Source of the DNA: Prado023 sp963714995
GTDB taxonomy: Bacteria > Actinomycetota > Actinomycetes > S36-B12 > CAIYMF01
Assembly: GCA_963714995.1 (NCBI GenBank)
Contig: CAVQQP010000001.1
Coordinates: 1-64,000, forward strand
Reading direction: 5' to 3'
Length of the DNA: 64,000 bases
Below are positions 1-8,081 of the stretch, piece after piece. Each line of letters opens with the position of its first letter. The stretch's first letter is position 1. A model generated the notes under the pieces. It made no database searches. It saw only the letters and a program-made list of their open reading frames with translations, and was not told where the DNA came from. Position numbers and translations under genes: made by a program.

Positions 1-48
1 TTCGCCGTCGGCGCAGCGGACTCGACATCCCGGGCGGAACGGCGGCGC

Positions 49-54
49 TAAGAT
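49..54 (+). promoter_or_regulatory. -10 box of the TetR gene (leaderless layout)
   Basis: TAAGAT ends 7 nt before the ATG at 62 and no Shine-Dalgarno sequence lies between. This fits transcription starting at or beside the start codon. Confidence 0.5.
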
Positions 55-61
55 CACACCC

Positions 62-682
62 ATGTCAGTCGCCACCGATCGCTCCGGGCGCCTGCCGCGC
101 CAGGAGCGGCGCGCGCAGCTGCTCGATGCCGCCCGCGAGGCCTTCGTGCAGCAGGGGTACCACGCCGCCGGCATGGACGGCATCGCCGAGCTCGCCGGCG
201 TCTCCAAGCCGGTGCTCTACCAGCACTTCCCGGGCAAGCTCGAGCTGTACCTCGCCGTCCTCGACGAGAGCAGCGACTCGCTGATCGACCGCGTGCGCAT
301 CGCGCTGGACTCCACCACCGACAACCGCAAGCGCGTCCGCGCCACCTTCGAGGCGTACTTCGACTTCGTCGCCCACGAGTCCGGGGCGTTCCGGCTGATC
401 TTCGAGTCCGACCTCACCAACGTCCCCGAGGCCGCCGACCGCGTGGCACGCACCAACGACACCTGCGCGCAGATGATCGCCGCGGTCATCCGTGAGGACA
501 CCGAGCTCGACGACGACACGTCCATGCTCCTGGCCAGCGGCCTGCTCGGCATGGCCCAGACCGCCGCGCGCTACTGGCTGCACTCGCCGGCGCCCATCTC
601 CCAGCAGAGCGCGGCCAAGGCCATGTCGATGCTGGCCTGGCGCGGCATCTCCGAGTTCCCCCTCACCCATCCCCCGAGCTAG
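62..682 (+). CDS. TetR/AcrR-family transcriptional regulator
   Basis: This 206-residue protein has the TetR layout: an N-terminal three-helix DNA-binding domain and a helical ligand-binding C-terminal domain. The helix-turn-helix is visible at about residues 38-58 (IAELAGVSKPVLYQHF), with the usual YQHF recognition-helix end. The effector domain is not diagnostic, so the ligand is unknown. The ATG at 62 is chosen because a TAAGAT box lies 7 nt upstream and the family length fits. The gene is followed 17 nt later by a DUF3107 gene, a pairing common in Actinobacteria, so the two are probably co-transcribed. The family call is firm; the regulated genes are not known. Confidence 0.9.
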   Translation: MSVATDRSGRLPRQERRAQLLDAAREAFVQQGYHAAGMDGIAELAGVSKPVLYQHFPGKLELYLAVLDESSDSLIDRVRIALDSTTDNRKRVRATFEAYFDFVAHESGAFRLIFESDLTNVPEAADRVARTNDTCAQMIAAVIREDTELDDDTSMLLASGLLGMAQTAARYWLHSPAPISQQSAAKAMSMLAWRGISEFPLTHPPS

Positions 683-699
683 CGAGAGAAGGCCCCACC

Positions 700-923
700 G
701 TGGAGGTTCGCATCGGAATCCAGCAGGCTGCCCGCGAGCTCGTGATCGAGAGCCCGACACGCCCGACGCCGTCGCCAAGAAGGTCGCCGACGCGCTCAAG
801 AACGACACGCTGCTGGACCTCGTCGACGAGAAGGGCCACCGCGTGGTCGTTCCGGCCGCCAAGCTGGCCTACGTCGAGATCGCCGCCGCCGAGGTGCGCA
901 AGGTCGGCTTCGGCACGATCTGA
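700..923 (+). CDS. DUF3107 family small protein (frameshifted in this sequence)
   Basis: The N-terminus (MEVRIGIQQAARELVIES) is read from the GTG at 700, preceded by the purine-rich site GAGAGAAGG. The rest (DAVAKKVADALKND ... YVEIAAAEVRKVGFGTI) lies in the next frame. Adding one C to the CCC run at 753-755 restores a 74-residue protein with the complete DUF3107 pattern, ending in the typical KVGFG. The function of DUF3107 is unknown; it is a conserved actinobacterial protein usually found beside a TetR gene and a ferritin-like gene, as here. The shift lies in a homopolymer, so a sequencing deletion is more likely than a real mutation. Confidence 0.82.
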
Positions 924-963
924 GTCGCGGCGGCCGGCCGACCGGGCCGCCGCCCGCCGCGCC

Positions 964-1713
964 CTACGCGGCCAGGCCCAGGGCGGTCATCCGCTCGACG
1001 TGGGCGGAGGTCAGCCGCTCGACCAGGCCGAACAGGTCGATCTGCGACATCACCGACTCGCTGAGGATCAGGGCGGCGAGGCCCTCGTGCGCGGCGGCCA
1101 CCGACTGCGCCTGCGACAGCATCTCGCCCAGCAGCCGCCGACCCCACAGCGCCAGGCGCCCAGCCACGCGCGGGTCGCGGGCGATGGCCGCGCGCACCTC
1201 CTCGATGACCACGGCCGTCTTGCCCAGCTCGCTGCACACCTCGAGGACCAGCGCCGCGGTCTGTTCGTCGAGCACCGCCCCGACCTCGCGGTAGAAGTCC
1301 TCGCTGATCGAGTCGCCGACGTAGGCCTTGACCAGGCCCTCGAGCCAGTCGCTCGGGGCGGTCATCCGGTGGTAGCTCTCCAGCGGCCCGAGGAACGCCG
1401 ACATCGCCGCGTCCGGGTCCGCGCCCATCTCGATCAGGCGCGCGCGCAGCAGGCGGAAGTGCCCGAGCTCGCCGACCGCGATGTCCGCGATCCGCACCCG
1501 CTGCGACAGCGACGGCGCCAGCGACGCCTCGGAGACCAGTCGCTCGAACGCGAGGTACTCGCCGGCGCCGAGCAGGCCGAGCAGCTCGATCACGCCCTGC
1601 CGGTACTCCGGGTCGGACAGCGAGGGACGCACCACGTCGGCGGCGGCGAACGCGCCCTCGGAGCTCGACGGACCGGGTGCGGCGGTGGGTTCGGGAGTGG
1701 GTTCGGGGGTCAT
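964..1713 (-). CDS. Ferritin-like fold protein (MiaE-type actinobacterial family)
   Basis: The protein is 249 residues from the ATG at 1713. After a Pro/Glu/Ser-rich leader of about 30 residues it contains a four-helix-bundle-like domain with GEYLAFERL and later GELGHFRLL, resembling the E and ExxH iron ligands of ferritin-like diiron proteins. The family sits next to DUF3107 and a DEAD-box helicase in many actinobacteria, as here, and is sometimes compared with tRNA hydroxylase MiaE. Its substrate is unknown. The start at 1713 is preferred over an upstream in-frame start because rc TACGTT lies 6 nt upstream and the longer version would run into the divergent helicase promoter. The gene is divergent from the helicase. 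Confidence 0.75.
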   Translation of the reverse strand: MTPEPTPEPTAAPGPSSSEGAFAAADVVRPSLSDPEYRQGVIELLGLLGAGEYLAFERLVSEASLAPSLSQRVRIADIAVGELGHFRLLRARLIEMGADPDAAMSAFLGPLESYHRMTAPSDWLEGLVKAYVGDSISEDFYREVGAVLDEQTAALVLEVCSELGKTAVVIEEVRAAIARDPRVAGRLALWGRRLLGEMLSQAQSVAAAHEGLAALILSESVMSQIDLFGLVERLTSAHVERMTALGLAA

Positions 1714-1719
1714 GGGAGG

Positions 1720-1725
1720 AACGTA
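1720..1725 (-). promoter_or_regulatory. -10 box of the ferritin-like gene (leaderless layout)
   Basis: On the minus strand TACGTT ends 6 nt before the ATG at 1713, with no ribosome-binding site between. Confidence 0.4.
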
Positions 1726-1750
1726 ACCCGATCCGCACCCGCGGAGAAGG

Positions 1751-1756
1751 TAGAAT
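1751..1756 (+). promoter_or_regulatory. -10 box of the DEAD-box helicase gene
   Basis: TAGAAT lies 22 nt before the proposed TTG start, and the site GAGGAGAGA (1769-1777) lies between them. This is a conventional leadered promoter divergent from the ferritin-like gene. Confidence 0.5.
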
Positions 1757-1778
1757 CGGGCCACTACTGAGGAGAGAT

Positions 1779-3413
1779 TTGACAACCTTCACTGACTTGG
1801 GCGTCGTCGCGCCCATCACCTCCGCCCTGGCGAAGGCCGGGATCACCGACGCCTTCCAGATCCAGGAGCTGTGCATCCCGCAGGCCCTCGAGGGCCGCGA
1901 CCTGATCGGGCAGGCCAAGACCGGCACGGGCAAGACCCTCGGCTTCGGCATCCCGCTGCTCCAGCGCATCCCCTCCCCGAACACGCCGGCGTACCCCGAC
2001 CTGTCCCCCGCCGAGCAGAAGGCCCCCAAGGCCCTGGTCGTCGTCCCGACGCGCGAGCTGTGCGTCCAGGTCACCTCCGACCTCACGCTGGCCGGTGCCG
2101 AGCTCGGCGTCCGCGTCCTGGCCGTGTACGGCGGTCGCGCGTACGAGCCGCAGGTCGAGGCCCTCGCGAAGGGCGTCGACGTCGTGGTCGGCACGCCGGG
2201 TCGGCTCATCGACCTCGCCCGCCAGCGCCTGCTGCACCTCGGCGACGTGCAGGTCCTGGTGCTCGACGAGGCCGACGAGATGCTCGACATGGGCTTCCTG
2301 CCCGACGTCGAGCGCATCGTCTCGATGCTGCCCGCGACCCGCCAGACGATGCTGTTCTCCGCGACCATGCCCGGGCAGATCATCGCCCTGGCGCGGCGCT
2401 ACATGACCCAGCCGACCCACATCCGCGCGCTGAACGTCGATGACGACTCGGCCACGGTCGCCGAGGTCGAGCAGCACGTGTGGCGCGTCCACCCGCTGAA
2501 CAAGGTCGAGATCCTCGCCCGCGTCATGCAGGCCGAGAGCCACGGACCGTCGATGGTCTTCTGCCGCACGAAGCGTCGCGCCCAGGCGGTCGCCGACGAG
2601 CTGACCGAGCGCGGGTTCGCCGCCGGCGCCGTGCACGGCGACCTCGGCCAGGGCGCCCGCGAGCAGGCCCTGCGCGCGTTCCGCAACGGCAAGGTCGACA
2701 TCCTGGTCGCCACCGACGTGGCCGCCCGCGGCATCGACGTCGAGGGCGTCACGCACGTCATCAACTACGAGTGCCCCGACGACGAGAAGACCTACCTGCA
2801 CCGCGTCGGGCGCACCGCGCGCGCCGGGGCGTCGGGCGTGGCGATCACGTTCGTCGACTGGCAGGACGTCCCGCGCTGGGGCCTGATCAACAAGGCCCTC
2901 GGACTGTCGTTCCACGACCCGATCGAGACGTACCACACCTCCGAGCACCTCTACACCGGCGTGGGGATCCCCGCCGGCACGACCGGGCGGCTGCCCCGCA
3001 AGTCACGCACCCACGAGGGCCTCGACGCCGAGGTGCTCGAGGACCTCGGGCGGCCGGCAGCCGAACACCCGCGACCGCGACCGCGACGGGCGCGGCGGGT
3101 CGGGCGGCTCCGGTGGGCACGGCCGCGGGCACTCGCACCACCACGGCCAGACGATCCCCCACGGCCACAAGGACGGCGCACCCAAGTCCGGGTCGGGTCG
3201 GTCCGCGGGCTCGAAGGGCCCGGACTCAGGTGCCGCGGCGAGCGGTGGCGCGCTACCGGCGGAGGTTCCGGCGACGGCGACCAGGCCGCCCCGAAGCGCC
3301 GGCGCAACCGGACCCGCAACCGCACCCGCGGCGGCCAGACCCAAGGCGCCGAAGGCAGCCAGGGCGGGTCATCCGGCAGCTCCAGCGGTTCGGCGAGCTC
3401 CGCCGCGGAGTAG
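1779..3413 (+). CDS. DEAD-box ATP-dependent RNA helicase, RhlE/CshA-like
   Basis: The two RecA domains are complete. They show a Q-motif region (FQIQELCIPQAL), motif I AKTGTGKT near residue 47, PTREL, DEADEMLDMGF near residue 165, SAT, and HRVGRTARAG near residue 345. The role is unwinding of structured RNA during decay or ribosome assembly. The start is a TTG at 1779, preceded by GAGGAGAGA. The C-terminal tail is probably out of frame between two compensating indels: an extra G near 3048-3050 and a missing base near 3252. Between them the neighbouring frame reads a Gly/Arg/His-rich stretch (RDRDRDGRGG, GHSHHHGQ). The original frame then resumes with KRRRNRTRNRTRGG, the basic tail expected of this family. 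The corrected length is still about 544 residues. Confidence 0.92.
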   Translation: MTTFTDLGVVAPITSALAKAGITDAFQIQELCIPQALEGRDLIGQAKTGTGKTLGFGIPLLQRIPSPNTPAYPDLSPAEQKAPKALVVVPTRELCVQVTSDLTLAGAELGVRVLAVYGGRAYEPQVEALAKGVDVVVGTPGRLIDLARQRLLHLGDVQVLVLDEADEMLDMGFLPDVERIVSMLPATRQTMLFSATMPGQIIALARRYMTQPTHIRALNVDDDSATVAEVEQHVWRVHPLNKVEILARVMQAESHGPSMVFCRTKRRAQAVADELTERGFAAGAVHGDLGQGAREQALRAFRNGKVDILVATDVAARGIDVEGVTHVINYECPDDEKTYLHRVGRTARAGASGVAITFVDWQDVPRWGLINKALGLSFHDPIETYHTSEHLYTGVGIPAGTTGRLPRKSRTHEGLDAEVLEDLGRPAAEHPRPRPRRARRVGRLRWARPRALAPPRPDDPPRPQGRRTQVRVGSVRGLEGPGLRCRGERWRATGGGSGDGDQAAPKRRRNRTRNRTRGGQTQGAEGSQGGSSGSSSGSASSAAE

Positions 3414-3466
3414 CGCAGTCGGCCCCGGCTGGGTCGGGTCGACCACCACGAGCGGTCGGCCCCGCG

Positions 3467-3724
3467 CCGCCCCTGCGATTCGCTCCAAGTCTCGGGACTG
3501 TCTCGCGCGCTGCGAACTTGGATCAAACCGCGTTCGGCGCAGCGAACTTGGACGAAACCGGCGAGCCCACCCCGCCACGCCGCCGCCGGCCGCCGGGCGG
3601 CTCCCGGCAACGTCACCACCCGCCCCGGACCGCCCCTGCGATTCGCTCCAAGTCTCGGGACTTCTCGCGGCCGCGAACTTGGATCAAACCGCGTTCGGCG
3701 CAGCGAACTTGGATCAAACCGGCG
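3467..3724. repeat. Family A intergenic repeat, two tandem blocks
   Basis: Two near-identical blocks (3467-3563 and 3630-3724) lie between the convergent helicase and zinc-ribbon genes. Each holds one forward unit TTCGCTCCAAGTCTCGGG (3479-3496; 3642-3659) and two inverted units GCGAACTTGGATCAAACC (3512-3529 and 3542-3559, the latter with two changes; 3673-3690 and 3703-3720). The unit core TCCAAGT pairs with ACTTGGA. Related units occur at 28818-28895 and 45644-45724. Nothing else was seen in the 3414-3778 gap. Confidence 0.8.
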
Positions 3725-3778
3725 GAGGGGCGGAGCGGCGGCGCCCGGGCGCGGCCCGCCACCGCCGCCGCCGCTCGA

Positions 3779-4075
3779 TCAGTGGAAGCGGAGCTTGACC
3801 CAGTGGCGCTCGTCGCAGGCGGGGCAGCGCATCCACGACGGGTAGTCCCGCCGCACGACCGGCAGGTGCAGGCTCGGCAGCGCCAGCTGCAGGGCGCGGG
3901 CGTACGACGCCACGGTCGCGACGTGGCACTCGGAGCACGTGATGACCACGGACCCCAGCGACGGGTTCACCGTGTCGCGGCTGAACAGGGCGGACTTGCC
4001 CTGCACGTCCACGCCAGCCACGCTCGGGTCGGCGACGGCCCGGGTGCGGACGCGATCGAAGGTCGAGTTGCTCAT
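3779..4075 (-). CDS. Small protein with two CxxC pairs, coupled to ParA
   Basis: I do not recognise a named family. The 98-residue protein has one CxxC-type pair in the middle (TCSECH) and a second near the end (RCPACDERHW), the spacing of a zinc ribbon. It has no signal peptide or membrane segment. Its ATG overlaps the TGA of the upstream parA gene (ATGA at 4075), so translation is probably coupled and the two products may act together. It is convergent with the helicase gene across a repeat block. Confidence 0.7.
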   Translation of the reverse strand: MSNSTFDRVRTRAVADPSVAGVDVQGKSALFSRDTVNPSLGSVVITCSECHVATVASYARALQLALPSLHLPVVRRDYPSWMRCPACDERHWVKLRFH

Positions 4076-4869
4076 CAGCTGGCTCCCATCAGGGCGGTCG
4101 GGGCGGAGGCGGCGGTGCCGTCCACGAGTCCGCGCGCGAGCTGCCGGTAGGCCTCCGCGCCGCGGAACCGACCGCCCGCCGCCAGCACCGAGCGCCCGGC
4201 AGCCGGGGCCTCGGCGAAGCGGATCGAGCGCGGGATCGCCGGGCCGAGGATGTCCAGGCCGTAGCGGTCGTTGATGTCGGCCAGCACGGCGCGGGAGTGG
4301 TTGGTCCGCGAGTCGAACAGGGTCGGCAGCACGCCGAGCACGACGAGGTCGCGGTTGGTGATGCGCCGGACGTCGGCGATCGTGTCGAGCAGCTGCCCGA
4401 CGCCGCGGTGCGACAGCGTCTCGCACTGCAGCGGGATCAGGACCTCGTTCGCGGCGGTCAGCGCGTTGATCGTCAGGACGCCCAGCGACGGCGAGCAGTC
4501 CAGCAGGATCGTGTCGTACTCGCCGGCGATGTCCTCCAGGGCGGTCCGCAGCGCGAACTCGCGGCCGGTGCGCGTGAGCAGCTGCGCCTCAGTGCCGGCC
4601 AGGTCGATCGTGGCGGGCAGCAGGTGCATGTCCTCGCCGGTCTTGATCAGCGCCATCGAGGCACTGATCCGCCCGAGCAGGACGTCGTGCATCGAGAACT
4701 CGAGCGACTCCGGATCCATCCCCAGGGAGAACGTCAGGCAGGCCTGCGGGTCGAGGTCGATGACCAGCACCCTCTGGCCCAGCTCAGCGAGCGCCGCACC
4801 GATCGAGGCGACCGTGGTCGTCTTGGCCACGCCGCCCTTCTGGTTGGCGATGGCGATGATTCGTGTCAT
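4075..4869 (-). CDS. ParA/Soj-family P-loop ATPase
   Basis: The 264-residue protein begins MTRIIAIANQKGGVAKTTT, the deviant Walker A motif of ParA/MinD ATPases. It has the A' motif VLVIDLDPQ near residue 36 and a Walker B region ILLDCSPSLG near residue 120. This family forms ATP-dependent dimers that position chromosomes, plasmids or other cargo on the nucleoid. There is no parB gene or parS site beside it, so this is probably one of the orphan ParA proteins rather than the origin-segregation ParA. It overlaps the downstream zinc-ribbon gene by 1 nt. It is divergent from an alpha/beta hydrolase gene with 45 bp between the starts. Confidence 0.88.
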   Translation of the reverse strand: MTRIIAIANQKGGVAKTTTVASIGAALAELGQRVLVIDLDPQACLTFSLGMDPESLEFSMHDVLLGRISASMALIKTGEDMHLLPATIDLAGTEAQLLTRTGREFALRTALEDIAGEYDTILLDCSPSLGVLTINALTAANEVLIPLQCETLSHRGVGQLLDTIADVRRITNRDLVVLGVLPTLFDSRTNHSRAVLADINDRYGLDILGPAIPRSIRFAEAPAAGRSVLAAGGRFRGAEAYRQLARGLVDGTAASAPTALMGAS

Positions 4870-4901
4870 ACCCGGCCCCTGCTTCGTCGGCAACTTCCCC
4901 C

Positions 4902-4907
4902 TATTGT
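4902..4907 (+). promoter_or_regulatory. -10 box of the alpha/beta hydrolase gene (leaderless layout)
   Basis: TATTGT ends 7 nt before the ATG at 4915 and no ribosome-binding site is present. Confidence 0.5.
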
Positions 4908-4914
4908 GCACAGC

Positions 4915-5915
4915 ATGAGCACACCGCCCTTCATCAACATGCCCGATGGCGTCGGACTTTTCGCGCCCCCGGACGCCCCACTGCCGGTCCTGGTCGCCGA
5001 GGCGGCAACGGATGTGGCGGGTGGTGCGGATGTGACGGCGGCACCAGGCGGGGTGCCGCGGGCCGGTGCGGGCGGACGGGCGGTTCGGCCGGCGCGTCCG
5101 GGACACGCGGCGCGGGTGCGCGGCGCCGCCCCGCCGGCGCTCGTGGGGACGTCCTGCTCGTGCCCGGGTTCACCGGCTCCAAGGAGGACTTCATCGCGAT
5201 CCTCGAGCCGCTGGCGGCGTTCGGCTGGCGCGTGGCGGCGATGGACCTCCCCGGCCAGGGCGGCGCCCCGGCGCTCGGCCCGCGCGGGAGCCACACCACC
5301 CGCACGCTCGCCGACTCGGTGGCCGCGGTGGCGCGGTGGTTCGCGCCGGGGCGGCGGGTCCACCTGGTGGGGCACTCGATGGGCGGCCTCGTGACCCGCG
5401 AGCTCGTCCTGTCCGACGCCGCGAGCCTCGCGTCCTGGACGGCCATGAGCAGCGGCCCCGCCTCCATCCCCGCCCACGGGCACACCGCCCTGCTGCAGCT
5501 CGAGGCCGCCCTGGCCAGCGCGCCGATCGAGGCGGTCTGGGCCGCGAAGGAGGCCATGGACCGCGCCGGCGGCTGGGACCCGCCCAGCCAGGACGTCGCC
5601 GACTTCTGCGCCCGGCGCTTCCTCACCAACGATCCGGCGGCGCTCTCGGACTGCGCCGAGATCCTGATGACCGCCCCCGACCTCACCGAGCAGGTGGCCG
5701 CCGCGCTCGACGCCTCGATGCTGCCCGCGGCGGTGGTCACCGGCGAGGTCGACGACGCCTGGCCGCCGGCCGTCCAGGAGGACATGGCCGAACGGCTGCG
5801 CGTCCCGTGGCACACCCTGCCCGGGCTGGGCCACAACCCCGCCACCGAGGACCCGCAGCTGACCGCCACCGTCCTCAACGACATCTTCGGAAGCGCCGCG
5901 ATCGCATCTGCGTGA
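4915..5915 (+). CDS. Alpha/beta hydrolase (frameshifted near 5075)
   Basis: The catalytic domain reads LLVPGFTGSKEDF (oxyanion region), VGHSMGG (nucleophile elbow, Ser), GEVDDAWPP (acid Asp) and LGHNPATEDP (His), so the triad is complete. The substrate is unknown. The N-terminus MSTPPFINMPDGVGLF is in another frame, read from the ATG at 4915 behind a TATTGT box. The frames join if one base is added in the G-rich run near 5073-5076, giving about 333 residues. Between lies a Gly/Arg/Ala-rich linker of about 50 residues of low complexity. The gene is divergent from parA. Confidence 0.85.
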
Positions 5916-5917
5916 AC

Positions 5918-5950
5918 GGTCCCGACCATCGGAAGGTCGGAATCGATCAC
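5918..5950. repeat. Short inverted repeat related to the hairpin at 7922
   Basis: CCGACC and GGTCGG flank 7 nt directly after the hydrolase stop, and the right side continues GGTCGGAATCGA, identical to part of the hairpin at 7922-7966. It may be a weak terminator or a degenerate family member. The rest of the gap to 6054 shows only a promoter-like region. Confidence 0.45.
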
Positions 5951-6042
5951 GCAGCTGGCCGCGGGACCCCGCGACGGCGAACATCGGGCGAACTCAGCGG
6001 AAATTGCCCCGGCTCGGCGGTGTGGATCCAGTTACTTGTGGG

Positions 6043-6048
6043 TATGCC
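6043..6048 (+). promoter_or_regulatory. -10 box of the anti-sigma-type ATPase gene
   Basis: TATGCC ends 6 nt before the ATG at 6055 with no Shine-Dalgarno sequence. Confidence 0.4.
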
Positions 6049-6054
6049 TGTCCC

Positions 6055-6447
6055 ATGGCGCTGCACGAGATCCTCCCGAACACGCTGATGGCCCCCCGGG
6101 AGGCTCGGATCGCCGTCGCGCGGTTCCTGTCCAAGGCCCAGCTCTCGCAGCTCACCGACGACGCCCAGCTCCTGGCCTCCGAGCTCGTGACCAACGCCGT
6201 GCGCCACGCCAGCGGCCCCATCGACGTCCGCGCCTACGTCCGCGACGGCTTCCTGCGCCTCGAGGTCGGGGACTCCTGCGTCGAGTGCGGCCCCACGCAG
6301 CGCCAGGCCGACCCCGAGGACGAGGGCGGCCGCGGGATGGAGCTGGTCGACAAGCTGTCGGCGCGCTGGGGATGGCGCGCCCGCGGCCACGTCAAGGTCG
6401 TGTGGCTCGACCTGCCGATGCCGGCCAGCGCAGCCCCCCGCAAGTAG
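6055..6447 (+). CDS. ATP-binding protein, anti-sigma factor / serine kinase type (RsbW-like HATPase)
   Basis: The 130-residue protein is a single GHKL ATPase domain. It shows the N box SELVTNAVRHA (about residues 43-53), a G1-like box LEVGDSC and the G2 box EGGRGMELVDKLSARWG near residue 92, the typical ending of actinobacterial RsbW-like proteins. Such proteins bind sigma factors or phosphorylate anti-anti-sigma partners. No sigma factor or STAS-domain gene is nearby, so the partner is unknown. The usual D-x-G of G1 is replaced by D-S-C, which is common in this subgroup. The ATG at 6055 fits the domain boundary and follows a TATGCC box. Confidence 0.85.
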   Translation: MALHEILPNTLMAPREARIAVARFLSKAQLSQLTDDAQLLASELVTNAVRHASGPIDVRAYVRDGFLRLEVGDSCVECGPTQRQADPEDEGGRGMELVDKLSARWGWRARGHVKVVWLDLPMPASAAPRK

Positions 6448-6526
6448 CCCCCGCCGCCGCACACCGCTCCGCGGCTCCCGGCCGACGCACTCCCGCCTGA
6501 CGCATCCGCCGCTCCCCGCCGCGCCC

Positions 6527-6614
6527 CGATCGGTCCGCTATCGAGTGGCTCACGTCCGGATCGATCCGGATCTCCGAGCACGATCCGTCCAGAATCCGGA
6601 TCGATCGACGGACG
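6527..6614. repeat. Family B intergenic repeat between convergent genes
   Basis: The gap 6448-6707 holds a TCCGCTATCGAG unit (6527-6545), a forward arm starting CGTCCGGATCGATCCGG (6554-6572) with the perfect 14-bp palindrome CCGGATCGATCCGG (6556-6569), and an inverted arm ending GATCGATCGACGGACG (6595-6614). Related units lie at 25493-25573 and 37244-37326. A C/G-only low-complexity tract follows at about 6645-6700. Confidence 0.7.
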
Positions 6615-6707
6615 AAGGGGACGAGGGCGGGGAGGGTTCACCCGCACGCCGCCCGCCCGCCGCCCGCGCCGCCCGCCCCGCCCGCGCCGGCGGCCCCGCG
6701 CCGGCGC

Positions 6708-7808
6708 TCAGAACTCCAGGGGGTCGCTGGGGAGGGGCTTGGGCTCGGTCCAGCGCATGGGCATCCCGTGGGCCGACCCCGATCCCAGCTGCACCGCCGT
6801 CCCCGGACGCCACGGCGCCCAGGCCCCCGACGCCGGCCACGAGCGGCCGACCAGCGCGTAGGGCATGGCCGGGTCCGGCGACTCGCGCTTCCACTCCCAG
6901 GACACGTGGACGACCGGGGCCGACGGCGTCGCGCGGTTGGCCAGCTTGCGGATCCCCGAACGGATCTCGACGCGCGCCGACCGGTCGAGGTAGAACCAGG
7001 TGGCCGAGTGCCAGATCACCAGCGTCTGCCCCGGGACCTGCTCGGCGTGGGCCAGCATGCTCAGGTAGTCCCCCGCGCTCATCGGCCGGACGGTCGCCGG
7101 GATCCGGTGGGCGAGGGTGAACGCCGAGCGGAGCCGCTCGAAGCGCGGCAGGTCATCGCCCCACACGTAGGCCGCGAGCGTGAGCCGATCCTCGGCCTTG
7201 TCCACGTCCAGCGGCCGCAGGTCGCAGCCCGACCGCTCGGCGATCCGCACCGGCGTGGGCATCGGCACGTGCGCCCACGGCATGGCGTCCGCGCGCAGGT
7301 TGAGCCCCGCCGAGGCACCGAGCTCGTGCAGTCGGATGGGCTGGCCGTGCGCGGCCGAGACCCGCGCCAGCGCCCCACGAAGCGGCTGCGCGCGGCCGGT
7401 CTCGTTGGTCTGGGGGATGTGCGCCAGGGTCCTGTTCACGACATCCGGGTGCGCGCGGAACGCAGCGATGAGCGCCACCGCCATGGCCTCGCGCGACGCA
7501 TCGTCGGTCGGCGCCGTGCCCCCGACGGTCGGGTAGTAGATGGCCAGCCCCGGCGCCTGGCGGGAGAGCACCAGCCGATGGGCGGCCGCCAGCAGGCGCA
7601 GCCCGATGAGGTCCCCACCGCGCACGGACCGGTGGTCGGCCAGCGCGCTCGCCAGCTCGCCCCCCGGAGCACTCGCCTCCCGAAGCGCGACCAGGACGTC
7701 GTGCGACAGCGGCGACCCCAGCTCCAGGCAGGTCTGGGCCTGGCTCGTCAGTGCCTCATCGAGGGTGACTGCCTCGTCACCGTGGATCACGTCGTACGCC
7801 AGCGCCAT
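6708..7808 (-). CDS. DUF2332 family protein
   Basis: The protein is 366 residues and matches the DUF2332 pattern, especially the central NETGRAQPL ... LHELGASAGLNLRAD region, which resembles a Rossmann-type glycine motif, and the C-terminal HVSWEW. The function is unknown; the glycine-rich GASAGLN element is sometimes taken to suggest an SAM-dependent methyltransferase fold, but that is not shown here. The start is the ATG at 7808, with GGAGGGG about 9 nt upstream; an in-frame extension to 7967 would cross the hairpin at 7922 and is rejected. It is convergent with the anti-sigma-type ATPase gene. Confidence 0.82.
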   Translation of the reverse strand: MALAYDVIHGDEAVTLDEALTSQAQTCLELGSPLSHDVLVALREASAPGGELASALADHRSVRGGDLIGLRLLAAAHRLVLSRQAPGLAIYYPTVGGTAPTDDASREAMAVALIAAFRAHPDVVNRTLAHIPQTNETGRAQPLRGALARVSAAHGQPIRLHELGASAGLNLRADAMPWAHVPMPTPVRIAERSGCDLRPLDVDKAEDRLTLAAYVWGDDLPRFERLRSAFTLAHRIPATVRPMSAGDYLSMLAHAEQVPGQTLVIWHSATWFYLDRSARVEIRSGIRKLANRATPSAPVVHVSWEWKRESPDPAMPYALVGRSWPASGAWAPWRPGTAVQLGSGSAHGMPMRWTEPKPLPSDPLEF

Positions 7809-7921
7809 CCGCGCATCCCCTCCGATACGGCCAGCACCCGGGTGCTGCCCCGGGGAATGATGCCCCACTTGACCGGATCGTTGCACCCGATGTCCGGCCG
7901 ACCACCCGGACCTCACGACGC

Positions 7922-7966
7922 TGTGCTGTCGATTCCGACGATCAGATGGTCGGAATCGACAGCACA
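7922..7966. terminator. Perfect 18-bp inverted repeat with a 9-nt loop
   Basis: TGTGCTGTCGATTCCGAC (7922-7939) is repeated inverted at 7949-7966. It lies between two minus-strand genes, downstream of the acyl-CoA dehydrogenase and upstream of the DUF2332 gene, so a hairpin terminator is the simplest reading. No U-run follows on the minus strand. It shares GTCGATTC with the hairpin at 13823. Confidence 0.7.
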
Positions 7967-8081
7967 AGCAGGCTGGCGCCGGTCGGGCCGGTCCGGCGGG
8001 CAGCCGGCTCAGTCGCGGGCGCGGCTCAGTCGGGGCCGGTCGGCGGGCGCGCGCAGCAGGCGTCGGAGCGGCGCCACGCGA

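Noticed and set aside
65..862. Long antisense open frames opposite most genes
   Set aside because: They arise from high GC content, which makes stop codons rare in other frames; their translations are compositionally biased and show no domains.
3467..3724. Repeats here as a CRISPR array
   Set aside because: Units are in mixed orientation, spacings are irregular and very short, and no cas genes are in the window.
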